Shown here: in pieces, positions 11,918 through 20,574 of the stretch
Layout of the letters: each line of letters begins with the position of its first letter
Position numbering within the stretch: position 1 is the stretch's first letter
Assembly: GCF_003226345.1 (NCBI RefSeq)
Contig: NZ_PDOF01000001.1
Coordinates: 124,001 to 188,000 of the forward strand
Direction: 5' to 3'
Origin: Alteribacter lacisalsi
GTDB taxonomy: Bacteria; Bacillota; Bacilli; Bacillales; Salisediminibacteriaceae
DNA length: 64,000 bases
Made by a program: the position numbers and the translations under genes
The notes under the pieces: generated by a model
Told to the model about the DNA's origin: nothing
The model's input: the letters and a program-made list of their open reading frames with translations, nothing else
Database searches by the model: none

Positions 11918-11983
11918 GTTGATTGTTCAAAAATAAACTCGCTTGCCTCGGGCAAGACGTCTCGTGATTTTTGAACAATCAAC
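11918..11983. repeat. 17-bp perfect inverted repeat with nested hairpin
   Basis: GTTGATTGTTCAAAAAT (11918-11934) is perfectly repeated in inverse at 11967-11983. The 32-nt loop holds a second stem, CTTGCC/GGCAAG (11942-11956). It has no T run and encodes nothing. It could be a cruciform-forming mobile-element end or the core of a structured RNA. Confidence 0.6.
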
Positions 11984-12042
11984 AAGGTTGAAGGACTTGT
12001 AAAAGACAGTATTCGCACGACAGGCTTATCAACAAACAAAAC

Positions 12043-12087
12043 GGTGCCAGATATCGAAAAGCGATAATTGGCACTGTTTTTTTCTTG
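12043..12087 (+). terminator. Orphan terminator, possibly of a small RNA
   Basis: GGTGCCA/TTGGCACT with an inner TCG/CGA pair, followed by seven T. The nearest plus-strand gene ended 210 nt earlier and already has a hairpin, so this may terminate a short untranslated RNA that starts around 11985. Confidence 0.5.
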
Positions 12088-12211
12088 GCTCTGTTAAAGC
12101 TTAATGTTGATATTTTTCTATCATTGATTGAAGCGAACGCGCGACACTCCTGCGGTGCCCGCGGAAACGGAGTGCAGCGAGCGGAAAGTAACAACAGACT
12201 TTAACAGAGCC
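12087..12211. repeat. Family A repeat, copy 1 (125 bp)
   Basis: Bounded by the perfect 13-bp terminal inverted repeat GGCTCTGTTAAAG/CTTTAACAGAGCC. The interior is GC-rich, with CGCGACACTCCTGCGG and GCGGAAA blocks. It is related to copies at 48391-48650 and, in reverse and more decayed, 62474-62652. No coding capacity: it is MITE-like. Confidence 0.75.
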
Positions 12212-12261
12212 TTTTTCTTAGATAAAGATTGTTTTGTCCCAGCCTCCATTTTCAGAAAAGC

Positions 12262-12387
12262 TGCTTTCGGATAGATTGTTGCTTTTTGTATTATTTAGAA
12301 GTAGCGGAAGGCGGCAACTCCAGCGGGAATAGCATCGGCTGAAAACGCCCGCCTGCAGCGTAATATATCAACATTCTTTACGAAAAG
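12262..12387. repeat. Family B repeat, copy 1
   Basis: The left end TTTCGGATAGATTGTTG and the right end AACATTCTTTACGAAAA form an imperfect terminal inverted repeat. The interior has GCGGAAGGCGG and CGCCCGCCTGCAGCG blocks. It matches the ends of the longer copy at 27227-27460. It ends about 30 bp from the cysK stop, where a terminator would be expected. Confidence 0.65.
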
Positions 12388-12419
12388 AGCTTTCAGAAAA
12401 CATGTGTAAACGACTGATC

Positions 12420-13358
12420 TTATTCTTCATCAAAGAGGAACAGGTCAGTGGAGAGGTAACGTTCTCCCGTATCACAGGCGATGGCAACGACGACGTCGTC
12501 CGGGCTGAGCCGTTTTGCAACCTGGAGTGCAGCAAAGCAGGCTGCTCCTGATGAAGGACCTACCAGAATGCCTTCCTCGCGGGACAGACGACGGGAGATG
12601 TCATACGCATCTTCATCTGTAATCGTGAAGATTTCCCCGTACACATCCTCGTTTAGAATAGGCGGTACAAAGCCCGGACTCGTACCGACAAGCTTATGGG
12701 GTCCCGGTTGCCCGCCTGAAAGTACAGGAGAGCCTTTCGGTTCGACTACATGCACGCTCACATCGGGATAGAACTTTTTAAGTTCCTCGCCTGTTCCTGT
12801 GATCGTTCCGCCGGTACCGGAAGCAGCCACAAAGGCACTTAGGGGCTTGCCGATCTGCTTCATCGCTTCCCGTATTTCCAGAGCGGTCGTTTTCCGATGG
12901 GCTTCGGGATTCGCTTCGTTTTCAAACTGCATCGGCATAAAACTGTTTGGAATTTCCTTAACGAGCTCGTGTGCCTTTTCGATCGCACCGGGCATTTTTT
13001 TATCCCCTGGTGTAAGGACGACCTCGGCTCCGTAAGCTTTTAGAAGATTAATCCGTTCCTGGCTCATCGTATCGGGCATGGTGAGAATCGTACGGTATCC
13101 CCGGGCAGCCGTATTCATCGCAATCCCGATCCCGGTGTTCCCTGAAGTTGGCTCGATGATGACCGAATCTTTGTTAAGGTGTCCGTCCTTTTCAGCCTGG
13201 ACAATCATATTGTAGGCTGCACGGTCTTTTACACTGCCGCTGGGATTCATAAATTCAAGTTTTAAATAGACATCGGCACCTGTTTCGGGGGCCAGTTTCT
13301 GAAGTTTAACGAGCGGGGTATCGCCAATCAGTTCTGCCATATTTTCCACTACGCGCAT
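12420..13358 (-). CDS. cysK: Cysteine synthase A (O-acetylserine sulfhydrylase)
   Basis: A 312-residue fold-type II PLP enzyme that makes cysteine from O-acetylserine and sulfide. The PLP lysine is in PSGSVKDRA (about residue 41), the substrate loop is EPTSGNTGIG, and the phosphate-binding loop is GTGGTITGTG. The C-terminus has SGAACFAALQ. The start is the second ATG (13358), which is 8 nt from AAAGGA; the first ATG overlaps that site. No cysE or other sulfur gene is adjacent. A paralogous YtkP-type or cystathionine-forming role cannot be ruled out. Confidence 0.9.
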   Translation of the reverse strand: MRVVENMAELIGDTPLVKLQKLAPETGADVYLKLEFMNPSGSVKDRAAYNMIVQAEKDGHLNKDSVIIEPTSGNTGIGIAMNTAARGYRTILTMPDTMSQERINLLKAYGAEVVLTPGDKKMPGAIEKAHELVKEIPNSFMPMQFENEANPEAHRKTTALEIREAMKQIGKPLSAFVAASGTGGTITGTGEELKKFYPDVSVHVVEPKGSPVLSGGQPGPHKLVGTSPGFVPPILNEDVYGEIFTITDEDAYDISRRLSREEGILVGPSSGAACFAALQVAKRLSPDDVVVAIACDTGERYLSTDLFLFDEE

Positions 13359-13525
13359 GACAATCATCCTTTCTGCATTGGTTCGTGTTTACTTTTGCAT
13401 GATCAAGGTTATATTTTGGTTAAACTAAAATACGGCTTTTTTCCATCTTTCCTGATCGTGGTTGTCGGAATTAGAACAGTTTTATTTTATCACATAAAAG
13501 ATTGATCATAAAAGGAGGACTGTCT

Positions 13526-14080
13526 GTGAGTGAGGATCATTATTTCATTGCATTTCCTGTCCCGGAGAAGGTTCATGAGCCGCTGATCCGTGTTCAGCAA
13601 ACATATGGAACAGGTGAAAAATTTAAAAATGAAACGGATCGTGAGGACTTTCATATTACATTGTTATTTTTCGGAGGCTGGGATAATGAAAAAAGAGAAC
13701 GGCTCTGGGCGGAACTGAAAGCAAAAATAGCAGAAGAACCGGCATTCTCACTCTCCCTCAGAGAGGTTGGCTTTTTTGGACGGCCGGCAGAGCCGAGAGT
13801 GCTGTTCGGAGGGCTCAAATACAGTAAAACCCTGATGGCTGTTCAAAAGAAAATAAGCGGTCTTGCAGAAAAGCACGGGTTCCCTGTAGAATCCAGACCC
13901 TATACACCGCATATCACTCTTGCGAAGGGGTATAAGGCAGACAAGCCATTAAAACTCCAGCATCTCGATTCTGATCTGCCGGGTATCGAATGGAATGTGG
14001 ACGAGGTGATTCTTTACAAGATTCATCCATCCCGGAGACCGAAGTACGAAAAAATAGATACAATTACCCTTGTTCGTTAA
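13526..14080 (+). CDS. thpR: RNA 2',3'-cyclic phosphodiesterase (ThpR/YtlP)
   Basis: A 184-residue 2H phosphoesterase. The two catalytic motifs are FHITLLFFG (about residue 47) and YTPHITLAKGY (about residue 127), the HxTx pair of the LigT/ThpR family. It would hydrolyse 2',3'-cyclic phosphates on RNA ends. The start is GTG 13526, with AAAGGAGG 7 nt upstream. Its neighbour ytlQ follows in the same order as in B. subtilis. Confidence 0.9.
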   Translation: MSEDHYFIAFPVPEKVHEPLIRVQQTYGTGEKFKNETDREDFHITLLFFGGWDNEKRERLWAELKAKIAEEPAFSLSLREVGFFGRPAEPRVLFGGLKYSKTLMAVQKKISGLAEKHGFPVESRPYTPHITLAKGYKADKPLKLQHLDSDLPGIEWNVDEVILYKIHPSRRPKYEKIDTITLVR

Positions 14081-14162
14081 AAAATGAGGTGGAATCCTAC
14101 CATGAGCGCAGTAAGGAGCCTGTGCTAGAATGAAATAAGCATATAAACCAGGGGGGAACGAT

Positions 14163-15125
14163 GTGGCGCAGTTAGTGAAATTATCCAATTACATTTCCAG
14201 ATATGAAATGGACCTTCACCATTACTCGAGGCGTTACCCCCGTCTGAAAAAAGAACGCTGGCAGAGAATGAGAGAGTACTGGGAAACTGAACAGAAAAGA
14301 CCGCTTCTTAGTGATTATGAGGAAATTGTCACATCCAGTTACGGAGTCGAAGGGACATCCTGGAAGCGATTTTTCAGACGTTTTCCTCTTCTGCATAAAT
14401 GGTCCGGCCAATCAGAGGCTGAAGATGTGGAGCAAGCAGGAAGACTTAACAGACCCGTTTCCACAATTGAGGCACTGGGCCGTACGTTCAAGGAAGAACT
14501 GTACCGGTTTCAGTTAAGCTGGGCTTCATCTACAATCTCGGAAACATCGCAGATTAGTAAAGAATTTCTTAAAGATACACTGCTTGCAAGGCTTGTTAAG
14601 GATCTCCCTGATACATATTTGATTCTATACTGTCCGGTCGTCAGAATCCGTAACGCGGAAGTAGAGATTGGCATTATTGTTGTGACCCCTGTTGAGATCT
14701 GGCTGCTGCAGGCACTTGAAGGGGATGAACACACGATTTACACTCCCTTGGACGAGCGGTACTGGAGCAGAAGAGGGAGGGGCAGGGAGGATAAGATGGT
14801 TCACCCGGGGATTGCCCTCAGGCGGATGGTGTCGGTCATTCGAGAGATTCTGCAGGAACAGGATCATCCGGCCGTTTTGAAAACGGCTGTACTTGCCAGA
14901 AACAGTTTTATTGATGTAACAGGCAAAGGGCAGAGGATGCTGACAATCGATAAACGTTCTTACGGCACCTGGTTTGAGCAGATGAAAAAAAACCATTCAC
15001 CTATAAAGCCCGCCCAGCTGCAGACTGTAAGATTACTTTTGAAGTACTGTGAGACCTATGCTGCCGCACGTTCGGTACTTTCGGAAGAAAGGGCGGAAAA
15101 TCAAGAAAGGGGATTCAGCGTCTAA
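14163..15125 (+). CDS. ytlQ: NERD-type nuclease-related protein (YtlQ-like)
   Basis: A 320-residue cytoplasmic protein. The middle region (about residues 150-260: LPDTYLILYCPVVRIRNAEVEIGIIVVTPVEIWLL, then VLKTAVLARNSFIDV) looks like the NERD fold found in YtlQ-type proteins, flanked by charged helices. The position right after thpR supports YtlQ. The start is GTG 14163 behind GGGGGGAA. Biochemical function is unknown. A strong hairpin that includes its stop codon terminates it. Confidence 0.72.
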   Translation: MAQLVKLSNYISRYEMDLHHYSRRYPRLKKERWQRMREYWETEQKRPLLSDYEEIVTSSYGVEGTSWKRFFRRFPLLHKWSGQSEAEDVEQAGRLNRPVSTIEALGRTFKEELYRFQLSWASSTISETSQISKEFLKDTLLARLVKDLPDTYLILYCPVVRIRNAEVEIGIIVVTPVEIWLLQALEGDEHTIYTPLDERYWSRRGRGREDKMVHPGIALRRMVSVIREILQEQDHPAVLKTAVLARNSFIDVTGKGQRMLTIDKRSYGTWFEQMKKNHSPIKPAQLQTVRLLLKYCETYAAARSVLSEERAENQERGFSV

Positions 15126-15146
15126 TCACGCTGAATCCCCTTTCTT
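15105..15146. terminator. Bidirectional terminator between ytlQ and glgP
   Basis: A 15-bp perfect stem AAGGGGATTCAGCGT with a 6-nt loop. The ytlQ stop codon lies in the loop. T-rich flanks on both strands (TTTCTTCATT plus, TTCTTGATTTT minus) let it serve both ytlQ and the glycogen operon. Confidence 0.85.
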
Positions 15147-15280
15147 CATTGTTTAGGTAAATAAAGTTTCCAGACATTGTCGGGTTTCGCTTCAAAGCTC
15201 CTTTGTCAAAGCAGCTGAGGAGGCTCGTCGGCATCACCGCGTAAAGGGAGCGGTTGGCGTGCAGCAGAGAGTGGCTTCTT

Positions 15281-17713
15281 TTAATCCATCCGCTTCAGTT
15301 TCCAGATTTCAGAAGCATATTCCTGAATGGTCCGGTCGCTTGAAAATTTTCCTGAGTATGCCGTGTTTGTCATACTCATATTCATCCATGTGGATTTGTC
15401 CCGGTAAGCCTGCTCAACCAGCTCGTGGGCTTCGATATAGGCATCAAAATCCTTCAGAACGAAATACGGATCGTTATGGTAAAGAATGTGGTAGTAAATA
15501 TCCTTAAACTCAATTTCCTGTGAGCCGAACGCACCTTCGTTCAGCTGATCGAGAATACGGCGGACACGTTCGTCTGTGTTGTAAATGTCCCGTGCGACAT
15601 AGCCGCCGTGATGATAGTAATGGAGCACTTCATCTGCTGTGAGTCCAAAAATAAATATGTTCCGGTCCCCTACAAGGTCCCGAATTTCAATGTTTGCGCC
15701 ATCGAGTGTGCCCACTGTAAGCGCACCATTCATCATCATTTTCATATTCCCGGTCCCGGAGGCTTCCTTACTCGCTGTGGAAATCTGCTCACTGATATCC
15801 GTTGCAGGTATGATCTTCTCTGCAAGACTCACATTGTAGTTTTCCAGAAAGACAACTTTCAGTTTGTCGTTTATAGAGGCGTCATTATTAATGATTGACG
15901 CCATACGGTTAATCAGTTTTATGACTTCTTTTGCAAAATAGTAGCTTGGTGCCGCCTTTGCTCCAAATATGAACGTTCGCGGAGTAATATCGAGATTCGG
16001 ATTGTCCTTGAGTTCGTTGTAAAGATGAATCACATGGAAAATGTTCAGGAGCTGGCGCTTGTACTCATGGAGCCTTTTGATCTGCACGTCAAAGATCGAA
16101 TGTTCATTTACTGTTATTCCTGTTTTCTCATGGATAAAGTTTGCCAGCTTTGCCTTGTTTCTCAGCTTAACTTCAGATACCCGGTCAAGGAAAGGTTCAT
16201 CACGTGAGTAGCGGAGAAGGCTAATCAACTGGTTCGGTCTGGTGATCCACTGAGGACCGATTACATCGGTAATTAGAGACGAAAGTTCCGGGTTTACCTG
16301 AAGCAGCCAGCGGCGGTGGGTGATCCCGTTCGTTTTATTGTTGAAGCGGTCCGGGAAAAGGGTATAGAAATTCTTCATTTCTTTTTTCTTCAGAATTTCG
16401 GTATGAAGACGGGCAACGCCGTTCACGCTGAAGCTTCCGACAATGGCCAGGCGGGCCATATGAATCTGGTCATCAGCGATAATGGCAAGCTCGTGGACCT
16501 TATTCTGAAGCTCAGGATAATTATTCCAGACTTCTGTGCAGAATCGTTCGTTAATTTCATTAATGATCATGTGAAGGCGGGGAAGAAGGGACTTCACCAT
16601 ATCCTGGGGCCATTTTTCCAGTGCCTCACTTAGTGTTGTGTGATTGGTATAAGCCACTGTTTTTGTCGTAATTTCCCACGCATCATCCCAGCCGAAGCGT
16701 TCTTCATCCATCAGAATCCGCATCAGTTCAGGCACCGCAAGACTTGGGTGCGTATCGTTTATCTGAATGACGATTTTTTCAGGAAGGTGGATGAGTGAAC
16801 GGCTGATGTTCTTTTTGTACTGCCGGATAATACTCTTCAGGCTGGAAGAGACAAGAAAGTACTGCTGCTTCAGCCGGAGCACTTTTCCATCGTAGCCGGA
16901 ATCATCCGGATACAGAAATCCCGAAATCTGCTCAATAGAATGCTTGTGATCGAGATGATGGAAGTATTGGGAATTCTGCGTCGACATCATGTCGGTTGTG
17001 CCAGAGTTGGATTCAGCACTCCAGAGACGCAGCGTATTGACGACTCCGTTTTGATAGCCTGCAATCGGCACATCGTAGGGAACGGCTGTCACTTTATCTG
17101 TGTTTTCGTACTTAAATTCCAGGCTGCCGTCGTTCTTTTTGAGCATATGAATATCGCCGCCAAAGTGAATATCGATGGCTTCCTCTGCTTTCCGTGTTTC
17201 CCACGGATATTCTTCCTTAAGCCAGTAGTCGGGCAGTTCAACCTGATGCCCGTGGATAATCCGCTGCTCAAAAAGACCGTAGCGGTAGCGGATCCCGCAT
17301 CCATGACCTGCAAATTTCAGGGACGCAATAGATTCAAGAAAGCAGGCCGCCAGACGTCCAAGGCCGCCGTTTCCAAGCCCGGCATCATGTTCAATCGAGT
17401 AGACTTTTTCCGGATCGTAGCCCATTTTCACGAGGGCTTCGTTACATGCGTCGAGCATGCCGGTATTTAACAGGTTGCTTTCAAGAAGCCGTCCAATCAG
17501 AAACTCCATGGAAAGATAGTAGACCTGTTTGGTCTGAGTCTGTTTATAGAGATCCTGGGTGTCGATCCAATTTTTGTTCATTTCTTCACTAACAATGCCG
17601 CAGATGGCATAAAATAGATCTTTCTCGGAGGCATCTGCAAGAGAGATCCCTCCGACCTTTTCTGTTTTATGCTTAATTTCGTCGATCCATTTTTCCGTTG
17701 TCAACTGAGCCAA
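15281..17713 (-). CDS. glgP: Glycogen phosphorylase
   Basis: An 810-residue GT35 enzyme that releases glucose 1-phosphate from glycogen ends. The PLP-binding lysine lies in EASGTGNMKMMMNGALT. The N-terminal half has GNGGLGRLAACFLES and GYGIRYRYGLFEQ-like stretches (here GCGIRYRYGLFEQ) typical of the family. The start is TTG 17713 behind GGGAGTG. It is the last gene of glgB-C-D-A-P and begins 14 nt after the glgA stop. Its length is the usual one for bacterial GlgP. Confidence 0.97.
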   Translation of the reverse strand: MAQLTTEKWIDEIKHKTEKVGGISLADASEKDLFYAICGIVSEEMNKNWIDTQDLYKQTQTKQVYYLSMEFLIGRLLESNLLNTGMLDACNEALVKMGYDPEKVYSIEHDAGLGNGGLGRLAACFLESIASLKFAGHGCGIRYRYGLFEQRIIHGHQVELPDYWLKEEYPWETRKAEEAIDIHFGGDIHMLKKNDGSLEFKYENTDKVTAVPYDVPIAGYQNGVVNTLRLWSAESNSGTTDMMSTQNSQYFHHLDHKHSIEQISGFLYPDDSGYDGKVLRLKQQYFLVSSSLKSIIRQYKKNISRSLIHLPEKIVIQINDTHPSLAVPELMRILMDEERFGWDDAWEITTKTVAYTNHTTLSEALEKWPQDMVKSLLPRLHMIINEINERFCTEVWNNYPELQNKVHELAIIADDQIHMARLAIVGSFSVNGVARLHTEILKKKEMKNFYTLFPDRFNNKTNGITHRRWLLQVNPELSSLITDVIGPQWITRPNQLISLLRYSRDEPFLDRVSEVKLRNKAKLANFIHEKTGITVNEHSIFDVQIKRLHEYKRQLLNIFHVIHLYNELKDNPNLDITPRTFIFGAKAAPSYYFAKEVIKLINRMASIINNDASINDKLKVVFLENYNVSLAEKIIPATDISEQISTASKEASGTGNMKMMMNGALTVGTLDGANIEIRDLVGDRNIFIFGLTADEVLHYYHHGGYVARDIYNTDERVRRILDQLNEGAFGSQEIEFKDIYYHILYHNDPYFVLKDFDAYIEAHELVEQAYRDKSTWMNMSMTNTAYSGKFSSDRTIQEYASEIWKLKRMD

Positions 17714-17726
17714 GATGATTCACTCC

Positions 17727-19157
17727 CTAGGAATAGATGTTGGCGTTTTCGAATGCTTCATAAAGCTCAGTATAGGCAGCACCCGAGTCTTTCCAGCTGT
17801 ACTGGCTTTTATTTACGTTCTTTAGCAGTTGAATCCACTGGATCGGGTTATGATAAATGGCCAGGGAATTTTGGAGTGCGTCCAGAAGTTCATGTGCGTT
17901 GTAATTCGCGAACCGGAAACCGTTTCCTTCCCCGGTAATTTCGTTAAACGGCTCAACTGTATCTCTGAGCCCGCCTGTTTCTCTTACAATCGGTACCGCT
18001 TTATACTGAAGGGCAATCAGCTGGGAAAGGCCACAAGGTTCAAACTGGGAAGGCATGATGAAAAAATCTGATGCAGCGTACATCTGCCGGGCCAGCTTTT
18101 CATCAAAAGTCAGCCTCACAGCCAGCTTTTCCGGGTGACGCTCCTGGGCGTGATAAAAGTACTCTTCAAATTCCCCGTCACCAGTACCAAGGACCGCAAC
18201 CTGCACATCCTCCTGTAAAAATTCATCAAGGATTCGCTGAACAAGATGAAAACCCTTCTGCTCTACGAGGCGGGAAATGATCGTATAAAACGGCTTTTCC
18301 CCGTCCACTGGAAGGTGGAGCTGTTCCTGCAAATACTCTTTGTTTTCTTTCTTTTTACCCCGCGAATGGCGGTAGTTTGAGAAAATATAGGGATCTTTAA
18401 GCGGATGATAGTCATTTGTATCAATCCCGTTGATGATTCCCGATAGATCAGTGGCCCTCTCGTTAAGAAGATCATGAAGACCTTCCCCGTAAAAAGGATC
18501 CTTGATTTCCTCGGCGTAGCTTGGGCTTACGGTGGTGATTTTGTCTGCATGGAAAATGCCGCTCTTCATGCAGTTAAGCATACCGTTCCACTCCAGACCG
18601 CCAAAGTGTTCAATCGAAAGGTTAAAGAGTTCGTCGAACATCTGATGAGGCATCATACCCTGGTACTTGATATTGTGAATCGTAAAGACTGTCCTAAGGT
18701 CTTCTAAAGGCTGGATAATTTTTGCGAAAGCAGGAACCAGACCAGTCTGCCAATCGTGGGCATGAATGATATCCGGTGTGAATCCAAGATACGGCAGAGC
18801 TTCGATCACGGCGCGGCTGAAGAAGACGAAGCGCTCGCCATCGTCGTAATATCCGTAAACCCCTTTGCGGGTAAAGTAATAGTCATTGGATACAAAAAAG
18901 TATTCGACACCATTATGCTCAAGCGTATAAAGGGAAGCTTCCTGGTTACGCCATCCAACTGGAACGTTGATAGTTGCCGTAAGTTCCATCTGTGCCTGCC
19001 AGTGTGACGGCATTTCATCGTACAAAGGCAGAATGACTTTCACATGTGCTTTTCTGGATTTATTTAACTCCTGGGGAAGGGAGCCGATGACATCAGCAAG
19101 CCCTCCGGTTTTAATGAATGGTGTACATTCGGATGCAGCAAATAATACGTTTTTCAT
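17727..19157 (-). CDS. glgA: Glycogen synthase
   Basis: A 476-residue GT5 enzyme that adds ADP-glucose to the growing alpha-1,4 chain. The N-terminal ADP-glucose-binding motif KTGGLADVIGSLP (about residues 16-28) and the C-terminal segment PSQFEPCGLSQLIALQYKAVPIVRETGGL, with the acid/base glutamate, are present. The start is ATG 19157, 7 nt from AAGGAG. A 256-nt repeat-bearing gap, unusual inside this operon, separates it from glgD upstream. Confidence 0.96.
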   Translation of the reverse strand: MKNVLFAASECTPFIKTGGLADVIGSLPQELNKSRKAHVKVILPLYDEMPSHWQAQMELTATINVPVGWRNQEASLYTLEHNGVEYFFVSNDYYFTRKGVYGYYDDGERFVFFSRAVIEALPYLGFTPDIIHAHDWQTGLVPAFAKIIQPLEDLRTVFTIHNIKYQGMMPHQMFDELFNLSIEHFGGLEWNGMLNCMKSGIFHADKITTVSPSYAEEIKDPFYGEGLHDLLNERATDLSGIINGIDTNDYHPLKDPYIFSNYRHSRGKKKENKEYLQEQLHLPVDGEKPFYTIISRLVEQKGFHLVQRILDEFLQEDVQVAVLGTGDGEFEEYFYHAQERHPEKLAVRLTFDEKLARQMYAASDFFIMPSQFEPCGLSQLIALQYKAVPIVRETGGLRDTVEPFNEITGEGNGFRFANYNAHELLDALQNSLAIYHNPIQWIQLLKNVNKSQYSWKDSGAAYTELYEAFENANIYS

Positions 19158-19169
19158 CACCAGTCTCCT

Positions 19170-19206
19170 TTTAAGTCACCCGGCAGCAGGTTTGGCTGCC
19201 GGGGTG
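19170..19206 (-). promoter_or_regulatory. GC-rich hairpin upstream of glgA
   Basis: CACCCGGCAGC pairs with GCTGCCGGGGTG (one bulge) just before the glgA ribosome binding site. On the minus strand it is not followed by T. It may stabilise the processed glgA-glgP mRNA or damp readthrough from glgD; this is inference. Confidence 0.4.
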
Positions 19207-19224
19207 GTTTCGTTCAGCTTTTCA

Positions 19225-19413
19225 TGAATAATTAACAAGTGGGTGGTCGCTTCAGGCGGGCGCTTTCCGCGGGCATCATCTCAGCCTACTCGGGTAAATT
19301 CCTGCTTCTTCCTCTGCAAGCATATCCTTCGAAGCGGTCTGCGTCGAAGCAACTCGCAGCTTATTCGTGAAGCAAATGCTCGTCGCTGGAGTCGCCGCCT
19401 TACGCTTAACCAA
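19225..19413. repeat. Repeat module M inside the glycogen operon
   Basis: A GC-rich block with CTTTCCGCGGGC, CCTGCTTCTTCCTCTGCAAG and GCGTCGAAGCAACTCGCAGC strings. The same strings recur at 27258-27375 (family B copy) and, inverted, at 48488-48610 (inside family A copy 2). It carries no gene and splits glgD from glgA. Confidence 0.7.
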
Positions 19414-20520
19414 TTACATTACTTTACGTTTGGCCACAACATATGGCTTTGACGCTGATCCGATGAAGGTCTGTCCTTCGGTTACCGTGACATCTTTATC
19501 AAGGATCACGTTTTCCAGGTGGACGCCTTCTTCAATCGTGCACCGCTGCATAATCACAGAGTTTACGACTCTCGCTCCCGGTTTCACTTTAACACCACGG
19601 AACAGGATGCTGTTCTCAACTTCTCCGTTTACTTCACAGCCGTTGGCGAGAAGGGAATCCTTTACTTCAGAAAGGTCCAGGTACTTCGTGGGAGGCTCGT
19701 TACTGATCTTTGTTTTAATAAAAGCGTTTTTGTAGAAAAGCTCTTTATAGTTGTCGGGATCGAGCAGGTTCATATTGTTTCTGAAAAAGCTCTCGACGGA
19801 ATTAATAAAAGCGGTGTAGCCCACATGTTCGTACGTCTGAACGTTCAGGTCCTGAAGGTTGTCTTTAATGCCGTCCAGGAACAGATGACCCTTGTGCCGG
19901 GCAATACATTCGTCAACAATCTTCATCAGCAGCTCTTTGCTGATGATATACACCCCGGTAAAGACGTGGGGGTTAGTGTGTTCATTGGTCATATCCTTAA
20001 CCCAACCGCGGTCGTCCTGCTCAACCCGGAGGCACTGTTCATGTTCTTTCTCAAGCTCCTGAACCCGTGTAGTGACAAGAGTAACATCCGCCTTGCGCTC
20101 CAGGTGATAGTCAAAGGCTTCCTGGTAATCGGCGTTAGATAAAAACTGGCTGCCGCTCACAATGACATAGTTGGATCGTCCCCTGTTGAAATAGTCCCGG
20201 TTATTGTGAAAATGGCTCAGGTCTCCACGTGAGATGTCTGTTGGATCGTTCCAGTCCGGAGGAAGGATGAAGAGACCGCCGTTTCTTCGGTCAAGTTCCC
20301 AGTCAGCACCAGTTCCGAGGTGGTCCATCAGGGAACGATATTTGTTCCGGGTAAAAATGGCAACGTCCTGAACGTTGGAGCGGACCATGTTGGATAATGT
20401 AAAGTCTATCAGACGGTAGCGGCCCGCGAAGGGGACGGCTGCACCGCACCGGAAATAGGTGAGTTCGCTCAGGTAGTCGTGTTCGTGTTCAAGGTTGATA
20501 AGGCCCATCATTGTTTCCAT
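19414..20520 (-). CDS. glgD: ADP-glucose pyrophosphorylase regulatory subunit
   Basis: A 368-residue GlgD, homologous to GlgC but lacking the N-terminal GGxGxRL nucleotide loop. It begins MGLINLEHEHDYLSELTYFRCGAAVPFAGRYRLIDF. The C-terminus is a left-handed beta-helix rich in hexapeptides. It pairs with GlgC and, as in B. subtilis and Geobacillus, raises activity rather than catalysing alone. AGGAGG precedes ATG 20520. It lies 54 nt downstream of glgC. Confidence 0.95.
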   Translation of the reverse strand: METMMGLINLEHEHDYLSELTYFRCGAAVPFAGRYRLIDFTLSNMVRSNVQDVAIFTRNKYRSLMDHLGTGADWELDRRNGGLFILPPDWNDPTDISRGDLSHFHNNRDYFNRGRSNYVIVSGSQFLSNADYQEAFDYHLERKADVTLVTTRVQELEKEHEQCLRVEQDDRGWVKDMTNEHTNPHVFTGVYIISKELLMKIVDECIARHKGHLFLDGIKDNLQDLNVQTYEHVGYTAFINSVESFFRNNMNLLDPDNYKELFYKNAFIKTKISNEPPTKYLDLSEVKDSLLANGCEVNGEVENSILFRGVKVKPGARVVNSVIMQRCTIEEGVHLENVILDKDVTVTEGQTFIGSASKPYVVAKRKVM

Positions 20521-20574
20521 ATTGTAAGGATCCTCCTTTAGGTTCTCATTTGTAAGAATGCTTTTTCCTCTGTT

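Larger units (their letters stand above)
11841..12244. repeat. Composite repeat nest bounded by GGCTGGGACA inverted repeats
   Basis: GGCTGGGACA (11842-11851) and TGTCCCAGCC (12235-12244) bound a 400-bp block. Inside are a CCCTCACC/GGTGAGGG hairpin (11873-11891), a 17-bp perfect inverted repeat (11918-11934 with 11967-11983) around a smaller hairpin, a terminator-like hairpin (12043-12087) and a full family-A repeat (12087-12211). No protein frame in it looks real. The layering suggests repeated insertion of small elements at one site. Confidence 0.6.
11833..12419. other. Intergenic region between MFS gene and cysK
   Basis: A 587-bp convergent region filled almost wholly by the repeat nest and a family B element. 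It holds no credible gene. Confidence 0.7.

Noticed and set aside
11979-12194. 71-codon minus-strand frame
   Set aside because: It lies across the orphan terminator and the family A repeat; no ribosome site and no protein-like pattern.
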